Part shown: in pieces, positions 7,199 to 14,055 of the stretch
Position numbering within the stretch: position 1 is the stretch's first letter
Layout of the letters: each line of letters starts with the position of its first letter
NCBI GenBank assembly: GCA_947631345.1
Contig: CANRKW010000014.1
Span: 1-17,020 of the forward strand
Length of the DNA stretch: 17,020 bases
Direction: 5' to 3'
From: an uncultured Bacilli bacterium
GTDB taxonomy: Bacteria; Bacillota_I; Bacilli_A; RF39; UBA660
Program-made: the position numbers and the translations under genes
Notes under the pieces: model-generated
Database searches by the model: none
What the model was told of the DNA's origin: nothing
The model's input: only the letters and a program-made list of their open reading frames with translations

Positions 7199-8812
7199 AT
7201 GAAGAAATTGCCAATTGGTATTTCAAATTTTAAAGAAATAATAGAAAATGATTATTATTATGTAGATAAAACAAGAATTATTGAAGAAATATTAGAAAGA
7301 AAGATGTATTGTATATTAATATTACGACCTCTAAATTTTGGGAAAAGCTTATTTATGTCTACTTTAGATTATTTCTTTAATATAGAAAATAATAAAGAAA
7401 ACAAGAAACTATTTAAAAACTTATATATAGAAAAAAGTGAATACTTTAAAGAAATGGGAAAATATCCAGTAATACATATAGATTTTAAAGATTTAAAAAA
7501 GAATAGTTATGAAGAATTTTATGAAGGTTTTGTAAAAATAATTAGAGAATTATATAAAAGCAAAGAGTATATAATAGATATATTAGATGATGGAGAAAAA
7601 AGAGATTTTACAAATATAAGAGATGGTCTTGCTGATAAATTTTATTATAAAAGAAGTTTGCTATGTTTATTACATTGGTTGCGAAGATATTATAATAAAC
7701 AAGTAGTAGTACTAATTGATGGATACGATGATCCATTACAAGAAAGTTATTTAAAAGGTTATTTTGAAGAAGCAGTAGAATTATTAGATGGTTTTGTAGG
7801 TGTATTAAAAGATGAGAATAGTGTAAGACTAGCTGTTTTAACAAGTGTACTAAAAATGTGTAATCCAGGCATATTTGGTGGTTTTAATAATATAGATGTT
7901 CACTCTATGGGTAATAGACACCTTGGTGAAATATGTGGTTTTACAGAAGGTGAAACAAAAGAATTGCTAGAATACTATGGTTTAAAATTAACTAAAAAAG
8001 TAAAAGATTATTATGGAGGATATAAAATGTGTAATGCTAAAATATATAATCCAAATAGTATAATTAATTATATAAAAACTAAAGAAATGTCTTCATATAT
8101 AAAAGATTTATCAATAAATGAATTAATATATGACTTAATAAATAAAATGAGAGAAGAAAATAAAACAAAAATATTTGAATTATTAGAAGGAAAAAGTAAA
8201 AGTTTTGATTATTATGAAACTACAACATATATTAGCTTTAATGAATCTAATAGTTTAAATACAGTATTAAATTTATTATATGCAAGTGGTTATTTAACAT
8301 TTAATAAAGAAAAAGATAGAATTTATTATTATAAAATACCAAATAATGAAGTAAAAGAAACTTTATCTAAAATAATGCAAAATATTATGTTTAAAGATTC
8401 TATATCACTAGAAGAAAATACAAAATTCATAGAAAGTATTTTAAAGAAAGAAACAGAAGAAGTAGAAAGATACTTAAATAGTAAATTAGAAAGTTCAAGT
8501 TATTTTGATGTAATAAATGAAAGTAATTATCAAAACTTTTTACTTGGAATTTTAATAACTTTAAATAGTAAATACATAATAAAAGGAAATAGAGAAAGTG
8601 GTATACTAATAGAAGATAATAAAAGAGAAAGAGGAATAATAGTAGAGTTAAAAGTTGCTAAAAAGAAAAGTGAAATAAAGAATAAAATTATAGAAGCAAA
8701 GAAACAAATAAAGAAAAATAAATATATAGAAGAACTTGAATTAGATAAAATAAAAGATAAAAAAGAAATGGTAATAGTTTTCTATAAAAAGAAAGTTGTA
8801 GTAAATGGTTAG
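7199..8812 (+). CDS. AAA-ATPase-like / PD-(D/E)XK paralogue, copy 2 (degenerate active sites)
   Basis: Protein of 537 residues, a tandem paralogue of the preceding gene, co-linear over its whole length. The frame is intact with a strong AAAGGGGG ribosome-binding site. Key positions have changed. The P-loop region reads RPLNFGKS (residues 43-50), keeping Gly48, Lys49 and Ser50 but losing the two Arg residues. Walker B reads LIDGYD, so the catalytic Glu175 is Gly. In the nuclease domain the five residues covering GRSD are deleted, so the metal-binding Asp is gone although VELK remains. The N-terminal block around residues 54-105 and the last 60 residues are nearly identical to copy 1, while the middle has diverged. 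It may bind nucleotide without turnover and act as a regulatory partner, or be an early stage of decay. That the frame is still open favours a retained function. Confidence 0.8.
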   Translation: MKKLPIGISNFKEIIENDYYYVDKTRIIEEILERKMYCILILRPLNFGKSLFMSTLDYFFNIENNKENKKLFKNLYIEKSEYFKEMGKYPVIHIDFKDLKKNSYEEFYEGFVKIIRELYKSKEYIIDILDDGEKRDFTNIRDGLADKFYYKRSLLCLLHWLRRYYNKQVVVLIDGYDDPLQESYLKGYFEEAVELLDGFVGVLKDENSVRLAVLTSVLKMCNPGIFGGFNNIDVHSMGNRHLGEICGFTEGETKELLEYYGLKLTKKVKDYYGGYKMCNAKIYNPNSIINYIKTKEMSSYIKDLSINELIYDLINKMREENKTKIFELLEGKSKSFDYYETTTYISFNESNSLNTVLNLLYASGYLTFNKEKDRIYYYKIPNNEVKETLSKIMQNIMFKDSISLEENTKFIESILKKETEEVERYLNSKLESSSYFDVINESNYQNFLLGILITLNSKYIIKGNRESGILIEDNKRERGIIVELKVAKKKSEIKNKIIEAKKQIKKNKYIEELELDKIKDKKEMVIVFYKKKVVVNG

Positions 8813-8816
8813 AAGG

Positions 8817-8847
8817 AAAAATCGGCAAATTTTATGAACCGATTTTT
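8817..8847 (+). terminator. Intrinsic terminator of copy 2
   Basis: Arms aaaaatcgg (8817-8825) and ccgattttt (8839-8847) with the same 13-base loop as the terminator at 7075-7107, followed by T residues. It was duplicated with the gene. Confidence 0.85.
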
Positions 8848-8868
8848 TTCTACTTTATTTACAATAAA

Positions 8869-8950
8869 TTATGTCTAGGATTTTTTTAAGAAACTCTTTA
8901 TTTTAAAGGTTTCTTTTTTAAAGTTAGACATAACTAAAAGTTAGACATAA
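8869..8950. repeat. Imperfect palindrome with a nested hairpin and a 12-base direct repeat
   Basis: Ends ttatgtcta (8869-8877) and tagacataa (8925-8933) are inverted copies. Inside them a hairpin has arms aagaaac (8888-8894) and gtttctt (8909-8915), extended by cttta/taaag, and a T-run to 8919. The word agttagacataa occurs at 8922-8933 and again at 8939-8950. It may be a second terminator, a miniature element, or an end scar of the adjacent transposase remnant. Confidence 0.5.
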
Positions 8951-9355
8951 AAAGAAAGAAGTACATATATAGATTTAGTATATCCTAAAGATGTAATTGT
9001 AATAACAAGATATGAGTTATTAGAATATTTGTTAACTATAGATTTAGTAAAACTGAAAAATAAAGATATTGAAGATAATATTCAAATTATATTTGAAAAA
9101 TATCCTATTGCAAAAGATGTTAAAATAATATTTAAAGCTTTTTATGAAACAATGTTTAGCAATGATGAAGAAATGTTAGATATATTTATAGGTGTTTATA
9201 AAAATAAAATTAATACTTTTTGTAAAGGATTAGAAAAAGATATTACGGCTGTCAAAAACGCAATATCTTCAGAGATAAGTTCCTGTTTCGTCGAAGGAAA
9301 CAATAATAAATTTAAACTTATCAAACGTATTGTATACGGAAAATTAAAATTATGA
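8951..9355 (+). pseudogene. ISL3-type transposase, C-terminal remnant
   Basis: The frame is open from just after TAA 8948-8950 to TGA 9353-9355, but there is no credible start (the first candidate, TTG 9029, lacks a ribosome-binding site). About 134 residues remain of a protein family normally near 400. The end CFVEGNNNKFKLIKRIVYGK matches the highly conserved ISL3 (IS204/IS1001/IS1165) signature VEGxNNKxKxIKRxxYG, which contains the Glu of the DDE triad; FCKGLEKDITAVKNAI also fits the family just before it. The two other catalytic acidic residues are missing with the N-terminal part. Codons around 9240-9300 (tcg, gtc, acg, cgt) are less AT-biased than those of the neighbours, in keeping with an outside origin. 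Beyond the TGA the same frame stays open for another 29 codons (9356-9442, NLFKKSYLNFL...), so the stop may be a nonsense mutation near the original C-terminus. Confidence 0.75.
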
Positions 9356-9442
9356 AACCTTTTTAAGAAAAGTTATTTAAATTTTTTGATAACTTTGGAT
9401 GATTTTGATATTTCTCTACTTGTTGAAGATATTCTTAAGAAC

Positions 9443-9475
9443 TAAAAAAAGACAAGTTGTTTCAACTCATCTTTT
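9443..9475 (-). terminator. Intrinsic terminator of the XRE regulator gene
   Basis: Eleven-base arms at 9449-9459 and 9463-9473 with two mismatches (aagacaagttg against caactcatctt), and a run of seven A at 9444-9450 that is a T-run on the minus strand. A further small dyad (atagttt/aaactat, 9477-9495) lies between it and the gene. Confidence 0.6.
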
Positions 9476-9511
9476 GATAGTTTTAAACAAACTATTGGAA
9501 GAACCGAAATT

Positions 9512-9766
9512 CTAGTCATTTTCTTCTTCAAAGAATTTATCAAGAGGTACTTCAAGAACAGTAGCAATTCTCCATAAAGTTTCTACTGAAAAACCACGTT
9601 TACCTTTTGCACTTTCAATTCTTCTTATAAATTCAAAACTTCTATCAGTATAAAAAGCAAGTTGTTCTTGTGTATAACCTTTTAATTTTCTATATTTTCT
9701 AATATTTAAAGCAACAATTCTTTTTATGTTTTTATTAAAATTATACTCCTTATATTCATAAACCAT
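9512..9766 (-). CDS. XRE-family (Cro/CI-type) HTH regulator
   Basis: Small DNA-binding protein of 84 residues consisting almost only of a Cro/CI-type helix-turn-helix domain (about residues 16-78). LNIRKYRKLKGYTQEQLAFYTDRSFEFIRRIESAKGKRG is the typical layout, including YTQEQLA and the recognition helix followed by RIE; here and below only short blocks matter. The tail VPLDKFFEEEND is typical of stand-alone repressors. AGGTG precedes the start on the minus strand. It is divergent from the Nudix gene across 171 bases that hold an 8-bp dyad (9855-9881), a possible operator. It sits beside a transposase remnant, so it could be a relict of a mobile element, but its codon use and frame are intact. 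Confidence 0.85.
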   Translation of the reverse strand: MVYEYKEYNFNKNIKRIVALNIRKYRKLKGYTQEQLAFYTDRSFEFIRRIESAKGKRGFSVETLWRIATVLEVPLDKFFEEEND

Positions 9767-9854
9767 AGAAATTCACCTAATCTAATTTTCTCATAAAACT
9801 TTTAAAAATAATGTAGTCTAGTAGTACCAGTTTTGGCAATTTATATTATTATTT

Positions 9855-9881
9855 TTAGTATAAATAACTAAAATATACTAA
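9855..9881. promoter_or_regulatory. Dyad between divergent XRE and Nudix genes (possible operator)
   Basis: Perfect 8-base inverted repeats ttagtata (9855-9862) and tatactaa (9874-9881), 11 bases apart, centre to centre 19 bases, a spacing fit for a dimeric HTH protein. It lies in the divergent intergenic region upstream of the -10-like TATAAT at 9910-9915. Binding by the neighbouring XRE protein is inferred from position only. Confidence 0.35.
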
Positions 9882-9909
9882 GTTTATGTAATTATTTTTA
9901 AAGAAGAGT

Positions 9910-9915
9910 TATAAT
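9910..9915 (+). promoter_or_regulatory. -10 element for the Nudix gene
   Basis: TATAAT 22 bases before ATG 9938. No convincing -35 lies 16-18 bases upstream (tgtaat at 9887-9892 at best), so the promoter may need an activator or be weak. Confidence 0.4.
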
Positions 9916-9937
9916 AAATTAAAAGAAGGAGAAGTAT

Positions 9938-10333
9938 ATGGAAACTAGAATTGTATTAACAGGTATTTTAAAAGACAATGATTTACTTTTAATAGTAAAA
10001 AGAAATGAATCTGATGAGTTATATCCAGGATCTTGGGAATTCCCTGGAGGACACTTAGAGAAAGGCGAAACATTAAAGGAAGCTTTAAGAAGAGAACTTA
10101 AAGAAGAAATAGGTTTTACTAGTGAATTTAGACCAATAATTACACATTATTATGATGAAGTCAAAGAAAAAAATGGGGTTTTAGTTCATGATTTAGAAAT
10201 TGATTTTATTATTAATGTAGATAAATCTAAAGTGGATGTTAAATTAGGTAAAGAACACTCTCAATATAAATGGGTTACAAAAGATTCTGATTATTTAGAT
10301 GAGTTTATAAAGGATAAGTTAACAAATATATAA
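9938..10333 (+). CDS. Nudix hydrolase, MutT-like
   Basis: Cytosolic Nudix pyrophosphohydrolase of 131 residues. The Nudix box is complete: Gly38-x5-Glu44-x7-Arg52-Glu53-Leu-x-Glu56-Glu57-x-Gly59, with the Mg2+-binding Glu residues in place. The preceding LYPGSWEFPGG is the usual lead-in of MutT/8-oxo-dGTPase-like enzymes and of CTP pyrophosphohydrolase-like relatives. Cleaning of oxidised nucleotides is a fair guess, but Nudix substrates are poorly predicted from sequence. AAGGAG lies about 7 bases upstream of ATG 9938. It is flanked by its own -10 element and a strong terminator, so it is monocistronic, and divergent from an XRE regulator. Confidence 0.9.
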   Translation: METRIVLTGILKDNDLLLIVKRNESDELYPGSWEFPGGHLEKGETLKEALRRELKEEIGFTSEFRPIITHYYDEVKEKNGVLVHDLEIDFIINVDKSKVDVKLGKEHSQYKWVTKDSDYLDEFIKDKLTNI

Positions 10334-10366
10334 GAGCAATGTTTTAAGTAATATTGTTCTTTTTTT
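10333..10366 (+). terminator. Intrinsic terminator of the Nudix gene
   Basis: Eleven-base stem agagcaatgtt (10333-10343) with aatattgttct (10350-10360), two G-U pairs, loop ttaagt, then a T-run to 10366. It starts at the last base of the stop codon. Confidence 0.8.
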
Positions 10367-10426
10367 GTAATACAAAAATAAGAAAAGAATATATTTAAGT
10401 GTAATAATGAATAAAGGAGTGAAATT

Positions 10427-11905
10427 ATGAACAAAAAAGAAATACTTGGTAGTATATCTTCTAAAGGAAATGGAGAAATATATCTAGGTGTCGTAGGCGC
10501 GGTTAGAACTGGTAAATCTACTTTTATAAAGAAAGTTATAGAAAATCTAGTTGTGCCTAATATAGATGACGAATTTTTAAGAAAAAGATGTTTAGATGAA
10601 ATACCTCAAACAGCCCAAGGTAAGCAAATAATGACAATCGAGCCAAAATTCGTACCTTCAAGTGGAGCAACTATAAAAATAGATGAGTTTACAACAAACA
10701 TCAAACTTATCGACTGTGTAGGTTATGTAACACCTGAATGCAAAGGCTATACAAATGAAGATGGAACTGAAAGGATGGTAAAAACACCTTGGTTTAGTGA
10801 AGATTTGCCTTTTGTACAAGCAGCAGAAATAGGTACGACAAAAGTTATAAAAGATCACAGCACAATTGGTATTGTAGTAACAACTGATGGTTCAATTGGT
10901 GAGATGAGTAGAGATAATTACATTGAAGCAGAAAATAAAGTTATTACTGAACTTAAAAACATTAACAAACCTTTTATAGTAATAATGAATACAACAAATC
11001 CACACAACCCAGAAACAATTAGATTATGTAGTGATTTAAAAGAAAAATATGATGTACCAGTTTTACCTATTAGTATTATAGATATGAATGAAAAAGACAT
11101 TTTGTATGTTTTAAAAGAAGCTTTATATGAATTTCCTATAATAGATATAGATGTTAATATTCCAGACTGGATTTCTGTATTAAATAATAACCATCCTGTT
11201 AAAAAGACATTTTTAAATGCTATGAAAGAAAGTGTAGTAAGTGTTGATAAATTAAGAGATATTGACAACATAAATTTAAGTTTTGAAGAAAAAGACATAA
11301 TAACAAGTGCTTACATTTCTAATTTAAACACAAATACAGGAGAAGTTACAATTAATTTAGATGCAGATGATTCTTTATATGATGAGGTACTTAAAGAAAT
11401 AATAGGTGTAAGTGTAAATTCAAAGAAAGAGCTTTTAAGAGTGTTCCAAGACTTCAGTGAAGGTAAAAATGAATATGACAGTATTAAATCAGCCTTAAAG
11501 CAAGTATATATGACAGGATATGCTACAACTACACCAAAAATATCAGATATGAAATTAGATACTCCTGAAATAATAAAACAGTCAGGTAGATATGGTGTAA
11601 AACTTAAAGCAGTAGCAACAAGTATTCATATGATTAAAGTTGATGTTGAAAGTACCTTTGAACCTATAATAGGTAGTGAAGTTCAAAGTAAAGAATTAAT
11701 TGATTACTTAATGAAAGGAAAAGAAGAAAATCCTAATAACATTTGGAAAAGTGAAATATTTGGAAGAAGCCTAGAAGTAATAGTACAAGAAGGTATTCAA
11801 TCTAAACTAAATCAAATGCCAGAATCAGTAAGATATAAATTAGGTCAAACAGTAACAAAAATAGTAAACAAAGGAAGTGGAAATTTAATTGCAATAGTTA
11901 TTTAG
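10427..11905 (+). CDS. spoIVA: Stage IV sporulation protein A, spore coat morphogenetic ATPase
   Basis: SpoIVA is made in the mother cell and polymerises with ATP hydrolysis into the basement layer on which the spore coat is built; it is also needed for cortex formation. The product has 492 residues, the same length as the B. subtilis protein. The N-terminal TRAFAC-like P-loop is LGVVGAVRTGKST with Lys30; the LIDCVGY switch region, the TTDGSIG motif and the EAENKVITELK stretch follow. The C-terminal half holds DMKLDTPEIIKQ, SIHMIKVDVES and IWKSEIFGRSLEVIVQEGI, and it ends GNLIAIVI like the family. The HU gene follows, as in B. subtilis. AAAGGAG lies 8 bases before ATG 10427. In relatives transcription depends on SigE, but I could not find a clear SigE site. 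This gene is the best marker that the organism forms endospores. Confidence 0.97.
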   Translation: MNKKEILGSISSKGNGEIYLGVVGAVRTGKSTFIKKVIENLVVPNIDDEFLRKRCLDEIPQTAQGKQIMTIEPKFVPSSGATIKIDEFTTNIKLIDCVGYVTPECKGYTNEDGTERMVKTPWFSEDLPFVQAAEIGTTKVIKDHSTIGIVVTTDGSIGEMSRDNYIEAENKVITELKNINKPFIVIMNTTNPHNPETIRLCSDLKEKYDVPVLPISIIDMNEKDILYVLKEALYEFPIIDIDVNIPDWISVLNNNHPVKKTFLNAMKESVVSVDKLRDIDNINLSFEEKDIITSAYISNLNTNTGEVTINLDADDSLYDEVLKEIIGVSVNSKKELLRVFQDFSEGKNEYDSIKSALKQVYMTGYATTTPKISDMKLDTPEIIKQSGRYGVKLKAVATSIHMIKVDVESTFEPIIGSEVQSKELIDYLMKGKEENPNNIWKSEIFGRSLEVIVQEGIQSKLNQMPESVRYKLGQTVTKIVNKGSGNLIAIVI

Positions 11906-11946
11906 TATAATCTGTATTTATAAAAATACTAAATATACTTCTTTTT
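11904..11946 (+). terminator. Probable intrinsic terminator of spoIVA
   Basis: Nested stems agtata (11904-11909)/tatact (11934-11939) and gtattt (11914-11919)/aaatac (11924-11929), followed by tcttttt. All pairs but a few are A-T, so it is weak. Confidence 0.45.
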
Positions 11947-11977
11947 GTAAAAAAAATGTAAAATTGTTAATTTATTG

Positions 11978-12006
11978 TTGCTTTTTATCTTATATATAAG
12001 TAAAAT
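11978..12006 (+). promoter_or_regulatory. Probable sigma-A promoter for hup
   Basis: TTGCTT (11978-11983), 17-base spacer, TAAAAT (12001-12006), about 50 bases before the HU start. The separate promoter allows HU to be made in vegetative cells. Confidence 0.5.
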
Positions 12007-12056
12007 GAAGACATAAGCATATGTTGACGTGCTTAAAAATAGATGGAGGTAATGAT

Positions 12057-12329
12057 ATGACTAAAAACGAATTAGTAGAATTTATAGCTGCTAAAGCTGG
12101 ACTTACAAAGGCAGATGCAGGAAGAGCATTAGATGCTACTTTAGCTGGAATTGAATCTGGTTTAAAGAAAGATGGAAGAGTATCTTTAGTTGGATTTGGA
12201 ACTTTCAGTGCAAAAAAACGTGCTGGAAGAGAAGGAATCAATCCTTTAACTAAACAACCATTAAAAATACCTGCAAAAGTTGTTGCAAGTTTTAAAGCTG
12301 GAAGCAAATTAAAAGACGCTTTAAATTAA
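12057..12329 (+). CDS. hup: DNA-binding protein HU
   Basis: Small basic nucleoid protein of 90 residues, which acts as a dimer and bends DNA. The start MTKNELVEFIAAKAGL and the arm signature GFGTFSAKKRAGREGINP (about residues 46-63) with Pro63 for DNA intercalation are canonical, as is the end FKAGSKLKDALN. ATG 12057 is chosen over 12021 because AGATGGAGGT sits 5-7 bases upstream and the family starts there. Codon use is richer in GCT/GGA than that of its neighbours, as expected for a highly expressed gene. It follows spoIVA, as in B. subtilis, and is closed by a strong terminator. Confidence 0.96.
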   Translation: MTKNELVEFIAAKAGLTKADAGRALDATLAGIESGLKKDGRVSLVGFGTFSAKKRAGREGINPLTKQPLKIPAKVVASFKAGSKLKDALN

Positions 12330-12331
12330 TT

Positions 12332-12354
12332 AAAAAGCCATAGGCTTTTTTTTT
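12332..12354 (+). terminator. Intrinsic terminator of hup
   Basis: Arms aaaaagcc (12332-12339) and ggcttttt (12343-12350) with a 3-base loop and T residues to 12354; three bases after the stop codon. Confidence 0.88.
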
Positions 12355-12370
12355 AGTCATACTAAAATTT

Positions 12371-13450
12371 ATGAAAAAAATATATTATAATATTTTAGAT
12401 AAAATAGAGAAAAATGGTTTTGTTGCATATATAGTAGGTGGATATGTAAGAGATTTTATCATAGGCAAAAAAAGTAAAGATGTAGATATAATTACTAATG
12501 CAACTCCAAAAGATTTACTTCGTATTTTTACTAATGTTTCTAGTATTTATGAAAAGTATGGTTCTGTTAAATTAAATGTAAATAATAATATTATAGATAT
12601 AACAACATTTAGAAAAGAACTTGCATATTATAATAACAAACCTAGTTTAATAGAATACACAAGTAGTTTAGAAGCAGATTTAGATAGAAGAGACTTTACT
12701 ATAAATACTTTAGTTATGAATAAATATGAAGAAATAATAGATTTAAAAGAAGGAAAAAAAGACATAATAAATAAAGTAATAAAACCTATAAAAGATGTTA
12801 ACATTTTATTTAAAGAAGACAATACTAGAATTATAAGAGCTTTAAGACTTATGAGTGAATTAGATTTTGAATTAGATCAAAGTATTATTAATTATATAAT
12901 AGAAAATAAAACAGAATTAACTAAAATAAATAGAACTAAATTAAAAGAAGAATTAGATAAGTTATTTTCAACTAGACATACTACTAAATTTTTAAAATTT
13001 ATAAAAGAATACAATTTAGAAAGTTATTTAGGAATATATTATAATACATTTAGAGAAGTTAATACTGTAATAGGTGTATGGTCAGAATTAAATGTAAAAA
13101 ACATCCCTTTTACTAAAAGAGAGAAAGAACAAATTAAAGATATTAAATCTATTATAAGAAAAGGTTATATAAATAAATTTGATGTTTACAAATATGGTTT
13201 GTTTATATCTTTAGTAAGTGCAGAAATATTAGGAATTTCTAAAAAAAATATAAATTATTTATACACAAATTTACCTATTAAGGGTATAATAGATATTAAT
13301 ATTACAAGTGAGGAAATATGTGAGTATTTATCTATCGAACCTAGTAAAGAACTTGGTAATATAATAAAAACTTTGGAAAAAGAAATATTAGAAGGATCTT
13401 TAATAAATGATAAAGAAATAATTAAAAACAGATTAAAAAGAAGGAGATAG
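12371..13450 (+). CDS. cca: CCA-adding tRNA nucleotidyltransferase
   Basis: Class II nucleotidyltransferase that builds or repairs the 3' CCA end of tRNAs. The head domain shows YIVGGYVRD (residues 20-28) and the catalytic Asp37/Asp39 pair in KDVDI, then TTFRKE, the RRDFTINTLVMN motif C region and DNTRIIRALRLMSEL, the ribose- and nucleotide-binding helices. With 359 residues it is somewhat shorter than the B. subtilis enzyme (about 400), with a short C-terminal tail domain. ATG 12371 fits the family N-terminus, but no Shine-Dalgarno sequence lies in the 16 bases between the hup terminator and the start, which is unusual here. The dnaD gene begins 3 bases after its stop. The cca, dnaD, nth order fits the neighbourhood in Bacillota. 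A poly(A) polymerase function cannot be excluded but is unlikely in this group. Confidence 0.93.
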   Translation: MKKIYYNILDKIEKNGFVAYIVGGYVRDFIIGKKSKDVDIITNATPKDLLRIFTNVSSIYEKYGSVKLNVNNNIIDITTFRKELAYYNNKPSLIEYTSSLEADLDRRDFTINTLVMNKYEEIIDLKEGKKDIINKVIKPIKDVNILFKEDNTRIIRALRLMSELDFELDQSIINYIIENKTELTKINRTKLKEELDKLFSTRHTTKFLKFIKEYNLESYLGIYYNTFREVNTVIGVWSELNVKNIPFTKREKEQIKDIKSIIRKGYINKFDVYKYGLFISLVSAEILGISKKNINYLYTNLPIKGIIDINITSEEICEYLSIEPSKELGNIIKTLEKEILEGSLINDKEIIKNRLKRRR

Positions 13451-13452
13451 AT

Positions 13453-14055
13453 ATGAATGATTTAAGAAGTCTTTTTAAAGAGAGAAGTTATATTATAAAT
13501 CCTTATGTACTTAAAAATATAAAGAGTTTAAATATAAGTTTAAATGAGTTTTTATTAATTATATATTTTTTAAATGAAAAGCCTTATTTAGATTTAGAGA
13601 AAATAAAAGAGACGTTAGGTTTTACTACTGAGGAAGCTTTAAATACTTATAGTGAATTATTAAGTAAAGGAATTATTATAACTAATTTAAATAAAGAAGA
13701 AGGTAAAGTAACTGAAGTTGTTTCTTTAGAGTTATTTTATGATAAGTTAATATTAAATACAAAAGTAAATAGTAAAAAAGATAGTGATATATTTTCTAAG
13801 TTTGAAAGTGAATTTGGAAGGACTTTAAGTCCAATAGAATATGAAACTATAAATAATTGGTTAGAAAATAATATAAGTGAAAATTTAATATTGAGTGCTT
13901 TAAAAGAAGCTGTTATAAATGGGGTTAGTAATTTAAGATATATAGAAAAGATTATATATGAGTGGACTAAAAAAGGGAAAAACATAGATGAAGATGAAGA
14001 ATATGAAGAATTATTTGATTGTGACTGGATAGAGGAAATGAGTAATGAAAAGTGA
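13453..14055 (+). CDS. dnaD: DNA replication initiation protein DnaD
   Basis: DnaD works with DnaA, DnaB and DnaI in loading the replicative helicase at the origin and at restart sites in low-GC Gram-positives. The protein has 200 residues: an N-terminal winged-helix domain (LNISLNEFLLIIYFLN to about residue 95, with FTTEEALNTYSELLSKGII), then the DnaB_2/DDBH2 domain starting FESEFGRTLSPIEYE and holding LRYIEKIIYEW, the Tyr163-x3-Ile167-x3-Trp171 motif that contacts single-stranded DNA. The tail is acidic (DEDEEYEELFD). AAGGAG lies 6 bases before ATG 13453. It sits 2 bases after cca and overlaps nth by 11 bases, so the three are translated from one transcript. The dnaD-nth pairing is conserved in Bacillota. 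Confidence 0.94.
   Translation: MNDLRSLFKERSYIINPYVLKNIKSLNISLNEFLLIIYFLNEKPYLDLEKIKETLGFTTEEALNTYSELLSKGIIITNLNKEEGKVTEVVSLELFYDKLILNTKVNSKKDSDIFSKFESEFGRTLSPIEYETINNWLENNISENLILSALKEAVINGVSNLRYIEKIIYEWTKKGKNIDEDEEYEELFDCDWIEEMSNEK

Noticed and set aside
7608..7844. Minus-strand frame in ATPase copy 2
   Set aside because: Leu/His-rich translation typical of an AT-rich shadow frame; copy 2 is clear on the plus strand.
10380..10426. SigE-type promoter for spoIVA
   Set aside because: aatatatt could be a -35-like element, but no good CATACAnT-like -10 follows at the right distance, so I did not annotate it.
10918..11298. Minus-strand frame of 126 codons within spoIVA
   Set aside because: spoIVA is full length and unmistakable on the plus strand; the other frame shows no motif.
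11990..12307. Minus-strand frame of 105 codons opposite hup
   Set aside because: HU on the plus strand explains the sequence; no independent evidence for an antisense gene.
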